Source of the DNA: Panicum virgatum | Taxonomy: Eukaryota; Streptophyta; Magnoliopsida; Poales; Poaceae | Length of the DNA stretch: 64,000 nucleotides | Direction of reading: 5' to 3' | NCBI RefSeq assembly: GCF_016808335.1 | Contig: NC_053141.1 | Location: 3,113,326-3,177,325 of the forward strand | In this document: in pieces, positions 1 through 10,925 of the stretch | How the letters are laid out: every line of letters starts with the position of its first letter | How positions within the stretch are numbered: the stretch's first letter is position 1 | Notes under the pieces: generated by a model | Told to the model about the DNA's origin: nothing | The model's database searches: none | The model's input: only the letters and a program-made list of their open reading frames with translations | Program-made: the position numbers and the translations under genes

Positions 1-1
1 T

Positions 2-2626
2 TGCACCAGCTTGGAGATAGCACAACTTCAATCCTTGAGTGAGCTTGCTCAGCTTGGTGTTTCTCAACTTGAAAATGTTGTAACTAGAGAGGAGGCATAT
101 GGAGCAAAACTGAGAGAAAAAAGTCACTTAGAAAAGTTGCACTTGTCATGGAAGTATACTTTGCCAGACATTATGAGCTGTGAGCCTTTGTCAGGGTATA
201 TACATGACATTATGAGCTCTGAGCCTTCTTTCGATGCAGTAGAAACACAGACAAGCAAAGAGGTGCTTGAGGGTCTTGAACCACATCCAAATCTAAAGCA
301 TCTTCAGATTTCTGGGTATCGCAGCGGTACCTCCCCAGATTGGCTTGTTAGAACTGTCTCAGTCACCTGTTTGCAGACACTTCATTTAGAGGATTGTAGA
401 GAATTGCAGGTACTTCCCTCACTAGAAAGGCTTCCACTCCTTACAAAGCTGAAGTTAAGGAACATGTGGAAAGTAAGACAAGTAACACTTCCTTCGTTGG
501 AGGAGCTGGTGTTGATTAAGATGCCAAAATTGGAGAGATGCTCCTGCAATTCAGTGAGGGACTTGACCTCGAGCTTAAGAGTACTGACGATTGAGGAATG
601 CCGTGTGTTGGAGGTATTTCCTCTTTTTGAGAGCTGTGAAAAACTCATAATGGAGCAAAAGTCATGGTTATCCAATCTTAGCGTGCTTACCATCCATGAT
701 TGTCCTCAGTTAATAGTATCAAATCCTCTGCCACCTTCAAGTAGCACCCGTGAGTTATCCATTTCAAGAGTTTCGACCCTTCCAACAATGGAGGCATCAT
801 CCAATGCAGAACTGATAATTGGGATGGCTAAAGTTCCAATGCCTTACCCTTGCAGTGATGAGGATTCCAATGAGCTGACGAAACTGGATGACAAAATCTT
901 GTCATTCCATAATCTGAGGGGCCTAACTCGCTTGAAAATACGAGGCTGCCAGAATCTATCGTGTATTTCACTCCGAGGTTTAAGGCAGCTCATCAACTTG
1001 AAGAGTTTGGAAATAAATTTCTGCAAAGGTCTTTTTGCTTCAGATGTTCTGCCAGAGCATGCCGGTGAGGACATGGCAGACGCAGGTTCCATTGCCCTCC
1101 CATCTCTCGAGCATCTCGAGATTGGGTCATGTGGAATAACTGGGAAGTGGCTATCTATGATGCTGCAACATGCAACGGCCCTAGAGAAATTGTATCTGAG
1201 ACATTGCGACCGGATATCAGGACTGCTGATTGAAGGGAAAGGGGGAAGTTTATCAAATCACACCTGTACTACACAGGCTTCACTAGCAGGAAATCCAGAT
1301 GACACACTGACAAGCTCAACTCCAGAGGGACTCCTGCGCATCCCATCAAATCTCGTCTCCTCTCTCAAGGAAATAATGATTACATGGTGCAATGATCTAA
1401 CATTTAACGGGAACAGGGAAGGCTTCTCTGGATTCACCTCCCTCGAGAAGCTAAAAATTTTCAAATGCCCCAAGCTGATCCCGTCTTTTATGCAGAAATA
1501 TGAAAACAACGACCAAGGAAACGGGAGATGGCTTCTCCCGCATTCACTCCGCATACTTGAGATCTCCCATACCCCAGAAACGCTGCAGCCCTGCTTTCTC
1601 GAAGATCGTAACTGCCTCAGAGAGCTAGACATATGTTCCAGCCATAGTTTGAAAATTTTACAGCTGTATTCTTGCACAGCACTCGAAGAGTTGACGGTTG
1701 CAAATTGTATAGCCCTCATCGCCCTAGAGGGGAACTTCACCTGCCTCCGGAAATTACAACTGGAGGAAAACCCAAGGCTGAAATCGCTACAGCTGCGTTC
1801 CTGCACAGCACTGGAGGAGTTGAAGATTCTTACTTGTGAATCCCTCGCCACACTGGCGGGGAATCTCACCTGCCTCAAGAAATTAGTGTTGCAGGACAGC
1901 TCAGTGTTGGAATCACCACAGCTGTATTCTTGCACAGCACTCGAAGAGTTGACGGTTCAACATTGTAAGGCCTTCATCGCCCTAGAGGGGAACTTCACCT
2001 GCCTCCGGAAATTACAACTGGAGTGGAACCCAAGGCTGAAATCGCTACAGCTGCGTTTCTGCACAGCATTGGAACAATTGGTGATTTGCTGCTGTGAATC
2101 GCTCGACACGCTGGAGGGCTTCCGATCCCTCAGAGGTCTCAGGTACTTGAAAGTATACATGTGCCCTGGCTTACCTCATATGGAGAACCTGTTAAGTCAG
2201 GGTTATGAGCGGTGCGCTGGACTCGAAAGACTTCGCACCGATGATTTCTCTTTCCTCACCACGTCATTATGCAAGTGCCTCACCTCCCTTCAACATCTAG
2301 AGTTTGGAATTCCAGGGGGAGTGAGGAGACTAACAGATGAACAGGAGAGAGCGCTTCAGCTCCTCACGTCCCTGCAGGAGCTACGATTTTGGTCTAGCTA
2401 CAACCTCGCAGATCTTCCCGAGGGTCTGCAAAACCTTCCCTCCCTCAAGAAGTTGGAGATAATTCATTGCAACCGTATCTCAAGGCTGCCAGAAATGGGC
2501 CTCCCACCATCGCTGGAAGAACTGGCGATCTACTCTTGCAGCAAAGAGCTAACTGATGCATGCGGAACGCTAGCAACAGCAAGCAGCAAGCCAAAGGTCA
2601 AAATTGACGGGAAATATGTAAACTGA
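2..2626 (+). CDS. NLR disease-resistance protein, LRR domain (5' end outside window)
   Basis: The reading frame is open from the window edge to a TGA at 2624-2626, about 874 residues. The first complete methionine is not the start: the frame reads on upstream, and the segment GVSQLENV followed by EEAYGAKL is typical of the start of the LRR region in grass CC-NBS-LRR proteins. The coiled-coil and NB-ARC domains would therefore lie before the window. The rest is irregular plant LRRs (L-x-x-L-x-I-x-x-C type), including SLEELAIYSCSKEL near the C-terminus. Such proteins are intracellular immune receptors whose LRR surface determines effector recognition. No frameshift or stop is visible. Residues about 550-690 contain an almost exact 86-residue repeat (see separate entry). 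The function of this copy is inferred from family only. Confidence 0.9.
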   Translation, partial: CTSLEIAQLQSLSELAQLGVSQLENVVTREEAYGAKLREKSHLEKLHLSWKYTLPDIMSCEPLSGYIHDIMSSEPSFDAVETQTSKEVLEGLEPHPNLKHLQISGYRSGTSPDWLVRTVSVTCLQTLHLEDCRELQVLPSLERLPLLTKLKLRNMWKVRQVTLPSLEELVLIKMPKLERCSCNSVRDLTSSLRVLTIEECRVLEVFPLFESCEKLIMEQKSWLSNLSVLTIHDCPQLIVSNPLPPSSSTRELSISRVSTLPTMEASSNAELIIGMAKVPMPYPCSDEDSNELTKLDDKILSFHNLRGLTRLKIRGCQNLSCISLRGLRQLINLKSLEINFCKGLFASDVLPEHAGEDMADAGSIALPSLEHLEIGSCGITGKWLSMMLQHATALEKLYLRHCDRISGLLIEGKGGSLSNHTCTTQASLAGNPDDTLTSSTPEGLLRIPSNLVSSLKEIMITWCNDLTFNGNREGFSGFTSLEKLKIFKCPKLIPSFMQKYENNDQGNGRWLLPHSLRILEISHTPETLQPCFLEDRNCLRELDICSSHSLKILQLYSCTALEELTVANCIALIALEGNFTCLRKLQLEENPRLKSLQLRSCTALEELKILTCESLATLAGNLTCLKKLVLQDSSVLESPQLYSCTALEELTVQHCKAFIALEGNFTCLRKLQLEWNPRLKSLQLRFCTALEQLVICCCESLDTLEGFRSLRGLRYLKVYMCPGLPHMENLLSQGYERCAGLERLRTDDFSFLTTSLCKCLTSLQHLEFGIPGGVRRLTDEQERALQLLTSLQELRFWSSYNLADLPEGLQNLPSLKKLEIIHCNRISRLPEMGLPPSLEELAIYSCSKELTDACGTLATASSKPKVKIDGKYVN
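1661..2076 (+). repeat. Internal 258-bp LRR duplication
   Basis: The block starting at 1661 recurs at 1919 with a 258-bp (86-codon) offset. It reads QLYSCTALEELTV in both copies and is near-identical for about 155 bp. The differing codons are almost all amino-acid changing: A/Q, N/H, I/K, L/F, E/W and S/F. The first synonymous difference appears only at the end of the block. The exact multiple of three preserves the frame. Confidence 0.9.
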
Positions 2627-3710
2627 TTGCTGGGCGGCTGTTAAGCAGACTTGTCTGCGAGCGCGGCGGTTTTCAACTTTTCATTGTGCTATACCTTCTA
2701 AGGTATCCTCTAGCGTTAATCATGTTTTACATCCCTTGGTGTCACATGAAACTAATTAAGCTGTTCCTTTGCAGGGATTCAAGGTGCTGTACGTTCAGCT
2801 GCTACAGACAACCGTTTTCCAGATCAATCTCATACAACTACATGCCATTCAACAAAGTGTTCCTATCTCTTGCGGATCGCCCAATACTCCCATTGAAGCG
2901 CTCATGTTTCCCAGACAAGGGGCCACACGACCAAGGCGTGCTTCTTTCTTCTTCTTTTGGGAAATAGGTGTGTGCTCCTTTCTACTTCTTGAAGCTAACT
3001 GTTTTGCAGTCGTGTCAACTGAAAAAACAGTCTGTTTTGTTCTCTGTTATTCCTCGCATCTTGAAAACTGAACGCATGTTCTATTTTCTTATACGCAGAT
3101 ACAAGGGACCCGCATCGATCCATGCAAAAATGTCTGCATGTACAACAAAGCACCCTCCAACTCTCAGCTTCTCTCTTGTATTAATTAACAAACTAGACCA
3201 ATACTATGGGACTCTGCCAATTCATGCCTTGCCTTGCCAGAAATCAGACTGGGCTGCTACCAGCCGGATAATCTGCATAAATTTGAACCTGTGTGTGTGA
3301 TATGCTACCTTACTAGTAATGAGTTCATTTTATTTTTAATTGGGTCTAACGAAGGCAAAGTGGAATACATGTCCTTCATATAGTAAATGTATCTTCGCAT
3401 CATATTGCTCCTCTTCTGGAGCCGTTCTGCAAGTGGTTGCGTGCTAACTGTGCTGAGTGACTGCATGAATTCAGTAGTCAACTCAGGCACTCAGCTATGC
3501 TCAAGTTATTGTGGACTTTAAAGGACAACATTTCCATGAAGCTTAAGTCTTGCAGGCCTGCGCAGCTCATTGAAGCCTATCAGCGACATGCTAAGCGAAC
3601 AATATTCTGACAGACTGTACTGTAAGAAGTATATAGGCCAGAATTTACCTGAAGGAATAGAACTGCAACGCTCTTACAGTTTCTGTCTCATTGCTTTATG
3701 AGCATGCGCT
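2627..3710 (+). other. NLR 3' flank, probable 3' UTR with possible introns
   Basis: No convincing coding sequence. A pyrimidine-rich stretch ending in TTTGCAG at about 2775 and a GTGTG donor-like site near 2967 could be splice sites of a 3' UTR intron, which grass NLR genes often have. This is suggestive only. Confidence 0.35.
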
Positions 3711-3843
3711 ATGTTCAGCTGGCTGTGGCTGGTGGCTGGTGCTGATTTGTTGTGAGAGGAAAATACTGCTGGCTGTGGCTGGTGCTGATTTGGTTTGAGA
3801 AAAAAACACTACTGGCTGGTTGGCTGAGAAGCCAAGGGAACAG
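3711..3843. mobile_element. Short MITE-like element
   Basis: The block opens TGTTCAGCTGGCT and closes AGCCAAGGGAACA, an imperfect terminal inverted repeat. The interior has repeated GGCTGGTGCTGATTTG units. This resembles a common short grass inverted-repeat sequence. No clear target-site duplication is visible, so the boundaries are approximate. Confidence 0.45.
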
Positions 3844-4740
3844 AGTGTGAATTGCATTCCATGACAACTGAAAGCATGAAAGCACTTGTTGCATGATTAA
3901 TTTATCAGAAATTTCAACAGTGCGAAGGCACCTTTTACTTGGCATTTTGCACCTTGAAAGGCTTTCCTGAAATTCCAACAGCAGAACAGAAATTCCAAAG
4001 TTACCAAATAATAACAGATAATCACAGCTTTAATTTGTGTTAGACAATAAAGTAGAACATGCCTTTGTTGATATCTGAGGGGGCAATTTTCACAAAGCAT
4101 GCAATAATAACCAGCACAGATTCCCATGTCCACTGAAACTTATCTCAGTGCTAGTGAATCCAAAATTATGAACTTCATCAATAGTCATCACCAAACAAAG
4201 ATATTGCGTTGTTACTTTTTATACCATACTTAACGTCATGCATAACTAATCAATAATCAACTACACAAGAGAGCTGCACCAAAACAACTGTAATACAAAG
4301 AACACAGACACTAGGCCTAGCCACCTTCATATCAATAGGCCAGAATCAACTACTATAAACGCCCCAGTACCATCTGGCTTCCACCTTCAACATATCTATA
4401 CACGCCTCCAGCTGTGCTATCAGATACAAAGCCCATCTGTTTCTACTGACTGCGCTAACTACTAAAGCAAAGAAGACACCCACATCTCAGAAAAACAGCT
4501 TAAAGAATACTTCCAACTTCCTCTAGCTCTACTAAAATCACTCAAGCACAAGAACTCACACCACCCAAACCCTTGAATCCTATGGTCACAACGACCTCCC
4601 CTAAGCCAAAGAATGAGCATTGCCAGCTCCTGAGGCACTGTCCCCTGAGCTCCCTGACTCCGAACCTGTAAAAGAAGGCAAATAGCTATGTAAAAACTCG
4701 GTTCATGAAGAAGTTGGGTTTTCTTTTGAAGTACAAATAG
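3844..4740. other. Intergenic, nothing recognised
   Basis: AT-rich sequence without a supported gene. Short open frames on either strand have no recognisable domain. Confidence 0.5.
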
Positions 4741-6880
4741 GTGGCTTGTGGAGCCACTGCCCGAACTACCAGAGCCACTTGCAACTTCAGCATCCTTCTC
4801 GATCTCCATCGACTGGTAAGTGGCTGTTGGCATCCCATCCCCAATATCTACATACTCATCAACATTTCAGCCATTGTAGCGCTCTTCATAGGGTTCTCAC
4901 TCTCCCGCAAACAATACAGAAGGAACATAATAGCATGAGATCCCAATTCATTCATCCGCCAGCTTAAACAAAGAACAAAACCTGGTGCTCCAATTGCTAT
5001 TACCACATCATCATTGTTAACCAATGCAGCCACACAGTTCACTGGTGCAATGCCATCCTCAGCCACAGCAGCACTTGTGACATCCGCAATGCCGCCATTC
5101 ATCATCGCAGCCCGCTGACTCTTTTTGAGCGCCTTGTCGAAGTTGGTGATGAATCGATCAAGCTCCCACTCTCTCGACATCCATCTCATCAATATCCAGC
5201 TTGATCTCATCCCCAAGCATCTCTTGATTGTTGTTCCTCTTCCGCACAATCTGCAGCATATTATGCATCTTATCTTCTGGCAAGCTCTCCAGCCCCAACC
5301 TCAGCATGTTCTTCTCCCTCAGGCTCATCTCCCTCTTCACTACTACAGAACATGTCTTTGGTCCTGCACATTTGTCCCGGCCACCGTTAGACCTGGGACC
5401 AATGAAAGATATAATCCCGGATCTAAAGTCTAGAAACCAGTGGAGAGCAGAAAGATACATTTTGTCCCGGTTGGAGATTTCAACCGGGATAAAATAGTAC
5501 TCTATTGTCTCGGTTGGAGTCACTAACTGGGACTGTTTTAATCCCGGTTGGTGACTCCAATCGGACAACATTGTACTATTTTGTCCTGGGTTGAAATCTC
5601 CAACTGGGACAAAATAGCTTCACGGCGCGAGGTCCAATCTTTCTGTTGTTTTATTTAACGCTAGATCCCCTCTCTCCTCAGCCTTCTCTTCGTCTTCCTC
5701 AAACGTCTCTATCCTCAAGCTTTCCTCCCCCTCCCTCCCCTTCCTCCCGAAGCCTCCTCGCCCTTCCCCCCAGGCGTGGGCGGGCCCCGGCGAGCTGCCG
5801 CCGCCAGGGCGCGGGCTGGCACCGCGGAGGCGGGTGCGCCCGGATGCGGGCCAGCGAGCTGCCATCGCGCGCGTAGCGCTGGCCGCCGTGGCCCAACCAG
5901 CCGCCGCCGCCGCGAGCCCAGCATGGGCAGGGGCGGCTCGGCTTGGCGCGGACGGTCGCCGGCGCGGGCGCGGGCGGCACGTCTAGGCCGGCCGGTGGTG
6001 TCGGCTCGGGTCCGCGCCACGGCCAGGCCCCGGCGGCGGCAGCAGCTTGGCTCGGTCTCGGCGGGTGCCGGCTGGAGTGGCGCGTCCAGGCCCGGCTGGG
6101 GCAGCTCCTCCAGGAACCGGCGGACGACGACGCACCGCAAAGCTTTGTTTTTTGTTTTCCAAATATCTATATATGTGAGGGGATTGATTTGTGAATGATT
6201 CATTTCTAGTTGTGATTGATTTTGTGATTGTAATTGATTTTGAGATTGTAATTGTGGTTAAATTTTTTGATTTGGAGAAGCTGGCTCTGGCTCTTCCAGC
6301 TCCGCTACGCGGGAGCTAGCTAGCTGTTTTTTTTGTGTGAAAATATACATGGATCCCGGTTGGATACCTGTCGGGACAAAAGAGGTAGACATATTTGTCC
6401 CAGATGGCTTGTTCCGGTTGGAAAATCAGGACTAAAAGCAGTTGTAGACCGGGATAAAAGCCCTATTCTCTACTAGTGCTGGTTAGGCTCCCTCGCCTTG
6501 GGCTTCCGCATTTTCACACTCCATGTCCTCGGCTTCACCTTTGGCTCAACAGTCGGTGGAGGTGGTTCAACAATGGGTGGAGGTAGCAATTCTGCTGGCA
6601 ATGGCTTTGGAGGATCAAGGCGCTTGCACTGTTCCTCGAACCAATCGACCGCCACTTTGTACATCTTCTCGAAGGACGCGAGGAGCGCGCCGGCGAACGT
6701 GTGGACCTTGTGCCCGATCGGGTTGGAGAAGGTGAGGCGGACGTCGGCAGAGAAGGCGCCATGCGAGGCATACCACCCGGTGGCGAGGCCCTCCTTGACG
6801 GTGCCGAGGTCCATGCCTCCATGGGGCTCTTGATGACGGCGTGGTAGTCGTGGAGCCCGAGGCGCTCCGGCTGTCATGGG
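4741..6880 (-). pseudogene. Bromodomain/NET-domain (GTE-type) transcription factor pseudogene
   Basis: Read on the minus strand, 6880-6479 carries the second half of a bromodomain (LGLHDYHAVIKSPM, then MDLGTVKEGLATGWY and GHKVHTFAGALLASFEKMYK) and a proline-rich linker. From 5337 down it carries the NET domain (KREMSLREKNMLRLGLESL, LDRFITNFDKALKKSQ) and an acidic/serine tail (SMEIEKDAEVASGSGSSGSG). GTE proteins bind acetylated histones and regulate transcription. This copy is dead: the N-terminal half is absent, an 8-nt insertion near 6811-6818 shifts the frame, an in-frame deletion removes the loop normally holding the acetyl-lysine-binding Asn, a short deletion near 5170 shifts the frame in the NET domain, and a CACTA element interrupts one lysine codon. 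Sequence between about 4850 and 4990 has diverged from the family. Confidence 0.85.
5338..6478. mobile_element. Non-autonomous CACTA element inside the GTE pseudogene
   Basis: The left end is CACTACTACAGAACATGTC at 5338. The right end is the complement CACTAGTAGAGAATAGGG, ending at 6478. The 3-bp flanks CTT (5335-5337) and CTG (6479-6481) correspond to a TSD with one later change. Removing the element rejoins the gene at EPN-K-REMS exactly. Subterminal palindromes of the form TTTTGTCCCGGTTGG with CCAACCGGGA arms lie at about 5460-5620 and 6355-6465. They are the same type as in the large element at 57139, so that family could have supplied transposase. The interior (5620-6200) is GC-rich with no recognised protein. 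It may be a leader or captured sequence. Confidence 0.85.
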
Positions 6881-7540
6881 CTGTAATAAAGAACATATGG
6901 ACCCGATCGAACCAGTAGAATGGGCTCCTATAATAATGATCCATGGATGGCCCGTGGCCTGTGCAAGTGCGGCCCGTGCGCTTGTTGAGATTTCCAAGCC
7001 TATAAATATATATATATATTTGTTGATAGAAATGTTCGAGTCTTGATTGACAAAAATCACCAATGATTAATGAGGCTCAAAAGCTATCAACACACATGTA
7101 ACGGTGCTTATATAGGTACTCCTTGCACAAGCTAGTTAGTCTCTACTATACGGGAGCCTGCTTATAGTTTTGGAAACACTGGTTCTATTGGCTGGGGCCA
7201 AATGCAAATTTAGAGTTCTAGAGAATAACACATCACTAGAACCCACTTAAAAGAAAAAAAATAGTTTGTACTTGTATAAAGACGTTAATTTGATGAAAGA
7301 TAATTTTGCTAGAAGATATTTTGGAAGTACAAAATGTTGTTTGTCATCTAAGTGAAGGTATTCAACCTTTGATTGTCCTTTAGCAAAATTTATTTGGCAC
7401 ACCATACATGTCTCTTTAGATATTTCTCCTCCACTATTTTTTCAGCATATGTTCTCTGATTGGTTGGGGAAACCGAAATTATACTGAATAATCTTAATTT
7501 GGCAGTGGCGGAATGAAATTGTATTTTCAGAAGGAGCTAG
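6881..7540. other. Intergenic; possible hAT terminus remnant
   Basis: No gene recognised. At about 7503 the string CAGTGGCGGAATGAAATT resembles the hAT terminal repeat CAGTGGCGGAG seen elsewhere in the window, directly before the start of the duplicated cluster. No partner end was found. Confidence 0.35.
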
Positions 7541-7781
7541 TTTTCAAAGGGACCTGCTGGTGGAGTTAATTTGGGTCCTTTCTACGAAAGGAGGAGGATT
7601 ATTCAGACTGAAGACGGCGTTGCGCGCAGCGTACTTAAATCGTGAATATGCTAGTAATGTATTGCGGTTCACCAATAGAATACTTTACAATCCTAGTCGT
7701 CTTTTACGTGTGTCGAACAACAATTGAACTAAACTTTGTTTTCTTAATCCTATGGAGTTTTAATTTAGGTGAGATTATAAT

Positions 7782-8680
7782 CACTACTACACAAAACATT
7801 TGTAGGAGCAGGTAAAAACATATTTTAGAGGCGGATGTTGTATCCGCCCCTAGTTTTCGCAGCTAAAAATACTATTTCTAGGGATAGATAATGCGCCCAC
7901 ACCTAAAAATAATTTTTAGGGGCGGGTCATGGCGTGACCGCCCCTAGATATCAATTTTTAGGGGCGGGTCATGTCATGGCCCGCCCCTTCAAAACCAATT
8001 TTTTTAAAAAAAAATCAAAAACAACAAAATAAAAAATTATCACAGCCTGATGAAATATGCTAGTCGCGTGTACCTTCCTTACCACTGCACTGCACAATCA
8101 CTAATCACTTGTGACTCCATATCCTATGCCATTCTTTTTATATTGACTCTGAAATCGCCCGCCCCTACAAATCCATTTTTAGGGACGGGTGATGCCACTA
8201 CCCACCCCTAAAAATAGTTTTCTAATTTATCTGAAAATTTATTTAAATCTTTACACATAGCAAAATAAATAAAAAAGTAAAACTTCTACACTATAGTTAT
8301 TGTGAACTATAGAAGTAAAAACAAATATGACATGTATATTTCAGTGTATATTAAGATTAAGATTGTGGAAACCTCAAAGTATGTGTTGAGTTATATGGGA
8401 TACTATATAGTTATAGCTAGTAGAGAACTTATAATAAATTTTTCGACCGCTAAATGATCTTAAATGAAAAGGTTATCAACTACAAAGTTTTAGATCTCGT
8501 CATTCTCTATAATTTTGATATAAAGTTTGACTTCATCCGATATCATATTAAAAAGTTATGATTTTTTTTTACATGGCACCATTTGTAGGGGCGGGCATGC
8601 CATCACCCACCCCTAAAAATGTATTTTTAGGGGCAGGTGATGGCATCACCCACCCCTAGAAATGCTCTTTTTAATTAGAA
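7782..8680. mobile_element. CACTA-like element fragment with GGGGCGGGT palindromes
   Basis: The left terminus CACTACTACACAAAACATT starts at 7782. Repeated palindromic units (TTAGGGGCGGGTCATG with GCCCGCCCC or ACCCACCCC arms) occur at about 7840-7990, 8150-8215 and 8585-8660. No matching right terminus (TAGTG) is seen, and the sequence runs directly into LINE sequence, so the right end is missing. Copy 2 of the duplication lacks it (site near 44986). Confidence 0.65.
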
Positions 8681-8686
8681 AGCGTA

Positions 8687-9412
8687 GTTTGATCTTTGGC
8701 TTTCTGGTGGTGCTTCTGTTCATACCATGGGTTTCGCTGCAGTTTGTTGGACAATTTGGAAATGTCGTAATAAGTCGTGCTTTGACAAAAAAAAACTAAT
8801 CAAGAGTCCGGCTGAAATTGTGATTCATGCTTGTGCTCTAATGGAATTTTGGGCAGATTTATACACCCCCGAGATCCGGAGCCAGCTGGCTGATGGAATG
8901 AAGATCATTCTCTCGTGTGCACATAGTGTTCTAGCTCGCCAGATGCGTCCGGTCTCGCCACTCTTGGCACCAGGTGTTCAGGCGGCCGTGGCACATCAGG
9001 AGTTCAGAAATTTGATGCAGCAGGGGCGATTCAACCGACTTCACCAACTACCGTCGGACGAAGAAGACACAAGTGACCAAGAGCAGTGAAGTGGTGGCCT
9101 CCTTCCCGTGGGTTTTTGGAACAGTTTAGTCTGTGCAGGTTGTGGTCGCGGACTTGTGAGCAGTTGTTGTGCTCCGTTTGAACTATATATCTTTGTTTGC
9201 TTTGTTCCTCTGTAAGGGCTCATTCTTAGGAATCCTAAGGGTGCTACTCAGCCCTAGATAGTCTAGCTTGAATCAGGTTAGGCTAGGGTGGGTGTCGAGG
9301 TTTTTCCTCTCTTTTTTATTTGTACCTCTCTCTCGGTGTTCTTTTGGGCGACACTGAATTCTTGTATTTCCGTTGTGAAATGGAAATGGGGTAAAACCTC
9401 GATTCGAAAAAA
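8687..9412 (+). mobile_element. 5'-truncated LINE 3' end
   Basis: The frame opened at 8681 reads DLWLSGGAS and then VCWTIWKCRNKSCF. This matches the C-terminal end of plant non-LTR retrotransposon ORF2, where a tryptophan-rich segment follows the reverse transcriptase. The frame ends with TGA at 9087-9089. About 320 bp of 3' UTR then ends in an A-rich tail at about 9405-9415. The 5' truncation is normal for LINE integration. The adjoining CACTA fragment and this LINE together form one insertion relative to copy 2. Confidence 0.7.
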
Positions 9413-9658
9413 AATATATCGCATAGGTTGGAATATTAGATCACTATATTTCCTTTTTAAAAAAATTAAAAAACAAAACTTGAGATGTACACGTAGCTAG
9501 CCTGCATCCAATGGCCATGGGCACACCCTGAGCTCGATCCGACGCCAGCTGCGATTGCCGCGGTGGATTCAGAACATCACGCAACGCGATCCAGTCCAAG
9601 TGTCCAACAGCAGGCTCCGAAAGCGAGCGCACGTCTGCTTTCCAAGGCTGACGACACC

Positions 9659-10524
9659 CTCTAATCCAGTCCAACCATCTTTCTCTCTCTCTCTCGAACA
9701 CTCCCGTCCGGCTACTGTTTGAGAGGGGCGAGAGCGAGCGATTCATTCCCCGCCGGCGGAGCCGGCCGTCTTCCTCACCTCCGATGGCCCCCTAGGCTTC
9801 GCGAGGTGCTGAGGACCGTTGTGCTTTTGCCGGTCGGGGGCGGTGGTCCCAGTTGGCCAAGGGTTAGGGTTTGTTTCCCGGCGGCGGCGTCGAGGTGACG
9901 GCGGCGGCGGCGTGTTCGTGGAATAAGGTCCTCCCAGTTCGTCCTCGCCCCATTGGTGCTCTACTCCGGTGCCGACGGCGAGCTTGTGGAGGTATTCCCT
10001 TGCTCAGAGATTTGTATAGGAGTCGGTCAGTGGCAGCACGTCGTCCTCGGTGGCGGCAGCTGCTGTCGATCTCGTGTTGTCCAGGTGCGGTGGAGGCTGC
10101 GGGTGCTGCGGTTGTCTGGAGGATGGATCGAGCTCGAGCGTCCCGGGGCGGCGGCCGTCATCATCGGCGAGCTTGGATCCATGGCCGAGGGTGCTCGGGG
10201 TGTGTCCCCGACCGATGGACGAACAACGTTGGCTTCAGCTCGTCCCTGCTGGCGGGTGTCTTCTGCGGTTTGCCAAAGCCTGCGTGCGGTGGAGCTCCTT
10301 TCGGCCTCGGGGTCGCCGGCGGCGTACGGCGCTAGCGTCCGGCAGTGGCGGTGATGATTTATTCCTCGGCCTGGAAAGGGTCTAGGGACCTTTTTGTAAT
10401 TTCTGTTTTGCTAGTGGCCCTTTCTGTTAGTAGGATGGAGCATTTGTCCTCCGTATTCCTGTACGGTCTGCTGGTATGTGTACGTTTTCCTTAGCTTAAA
10501 TACAGGTATGCGTAATAAAAAAAA
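9659..10524 (+). mobile_element. Poly(A) retroposon inserted upstream of gene A1
   Basis: It is flanked by 15-bp direct repeats AAGGCTGACGACACC (9644-9658) and AAGGCTGATGACACC (10525-10539), with one mismatch. It ends in AATA followed by an A-run, the signature of LINE-type retroposition. The intact empty site is in copy 2 at 45209-45223. The interior is GC-rich at the 5' side and UTR-like at the 3' side. Open frames such as 9871-10335 show no domain. It may be an internally deleted LINE or a retroposed transcript. It lies about 270 bp upstream of the A1 TATA box. Confidence 0.85.
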
Positions 10525-10795
10525 AAGGCTGATGACACCACCGTACCGGAGATCACTTCGACCGTAGCGCAACCATCCAACAACGACACGCGGGAAAAGC
10601 CGGTGCTCCTCTGCTCGGGTCCGGATTCGGATCCAGCTTCGGTTTTCGGTTTCGGTTTGAGGAGCAGGCAGCCACGAGTCAAAGTCTACGGTGAAAGACG
10701 CCTCGTGGCCTCGTGGCCTCCTTGCGGCCAAGGTTTCCAACCGAAATGCTCTTGCCGGTTTCGGTTCGGGTAATCCGGTTCCTGCTCCGGCTATG

Positions 10796-10803
10796 TATAA
10801 ATA
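10796..10803 (+). promoter_or_regulatory. TATA box of gene A1
   Basis: TATAAATA in the context GCTATGTATAAATACTTCC, about 120 bp upstream of the start codon. It is conserved in gene A2 at 45504. GGTTTCGGTTCGGG lies about 35 bp before it. Confidence 0.7.
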
Positions 10804-10925
10804 CTTCCACGAATGAGCTGCCTTTGCTCCACGCCACCTCTTCATCCCCCTCAATCCAAGCTCCCGAAGCAAACGCCTCCTCTCCACCGCCGTGCGCTGT
10901 GCTCAGCTTGCAGTGCACAGGAATA

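Noticed and set aside
1258..2160. Minus-strand open frames opposite the NLR
   Set aside because: Shadows of the LRR coding frame, as expected from its codon bias.
5646..6203. Several GC-rich open frames on both strands
   Set aside because: They lie inside a CACTA derivative, are low complexity and mutually overlapping, and carry no recognisable domain.
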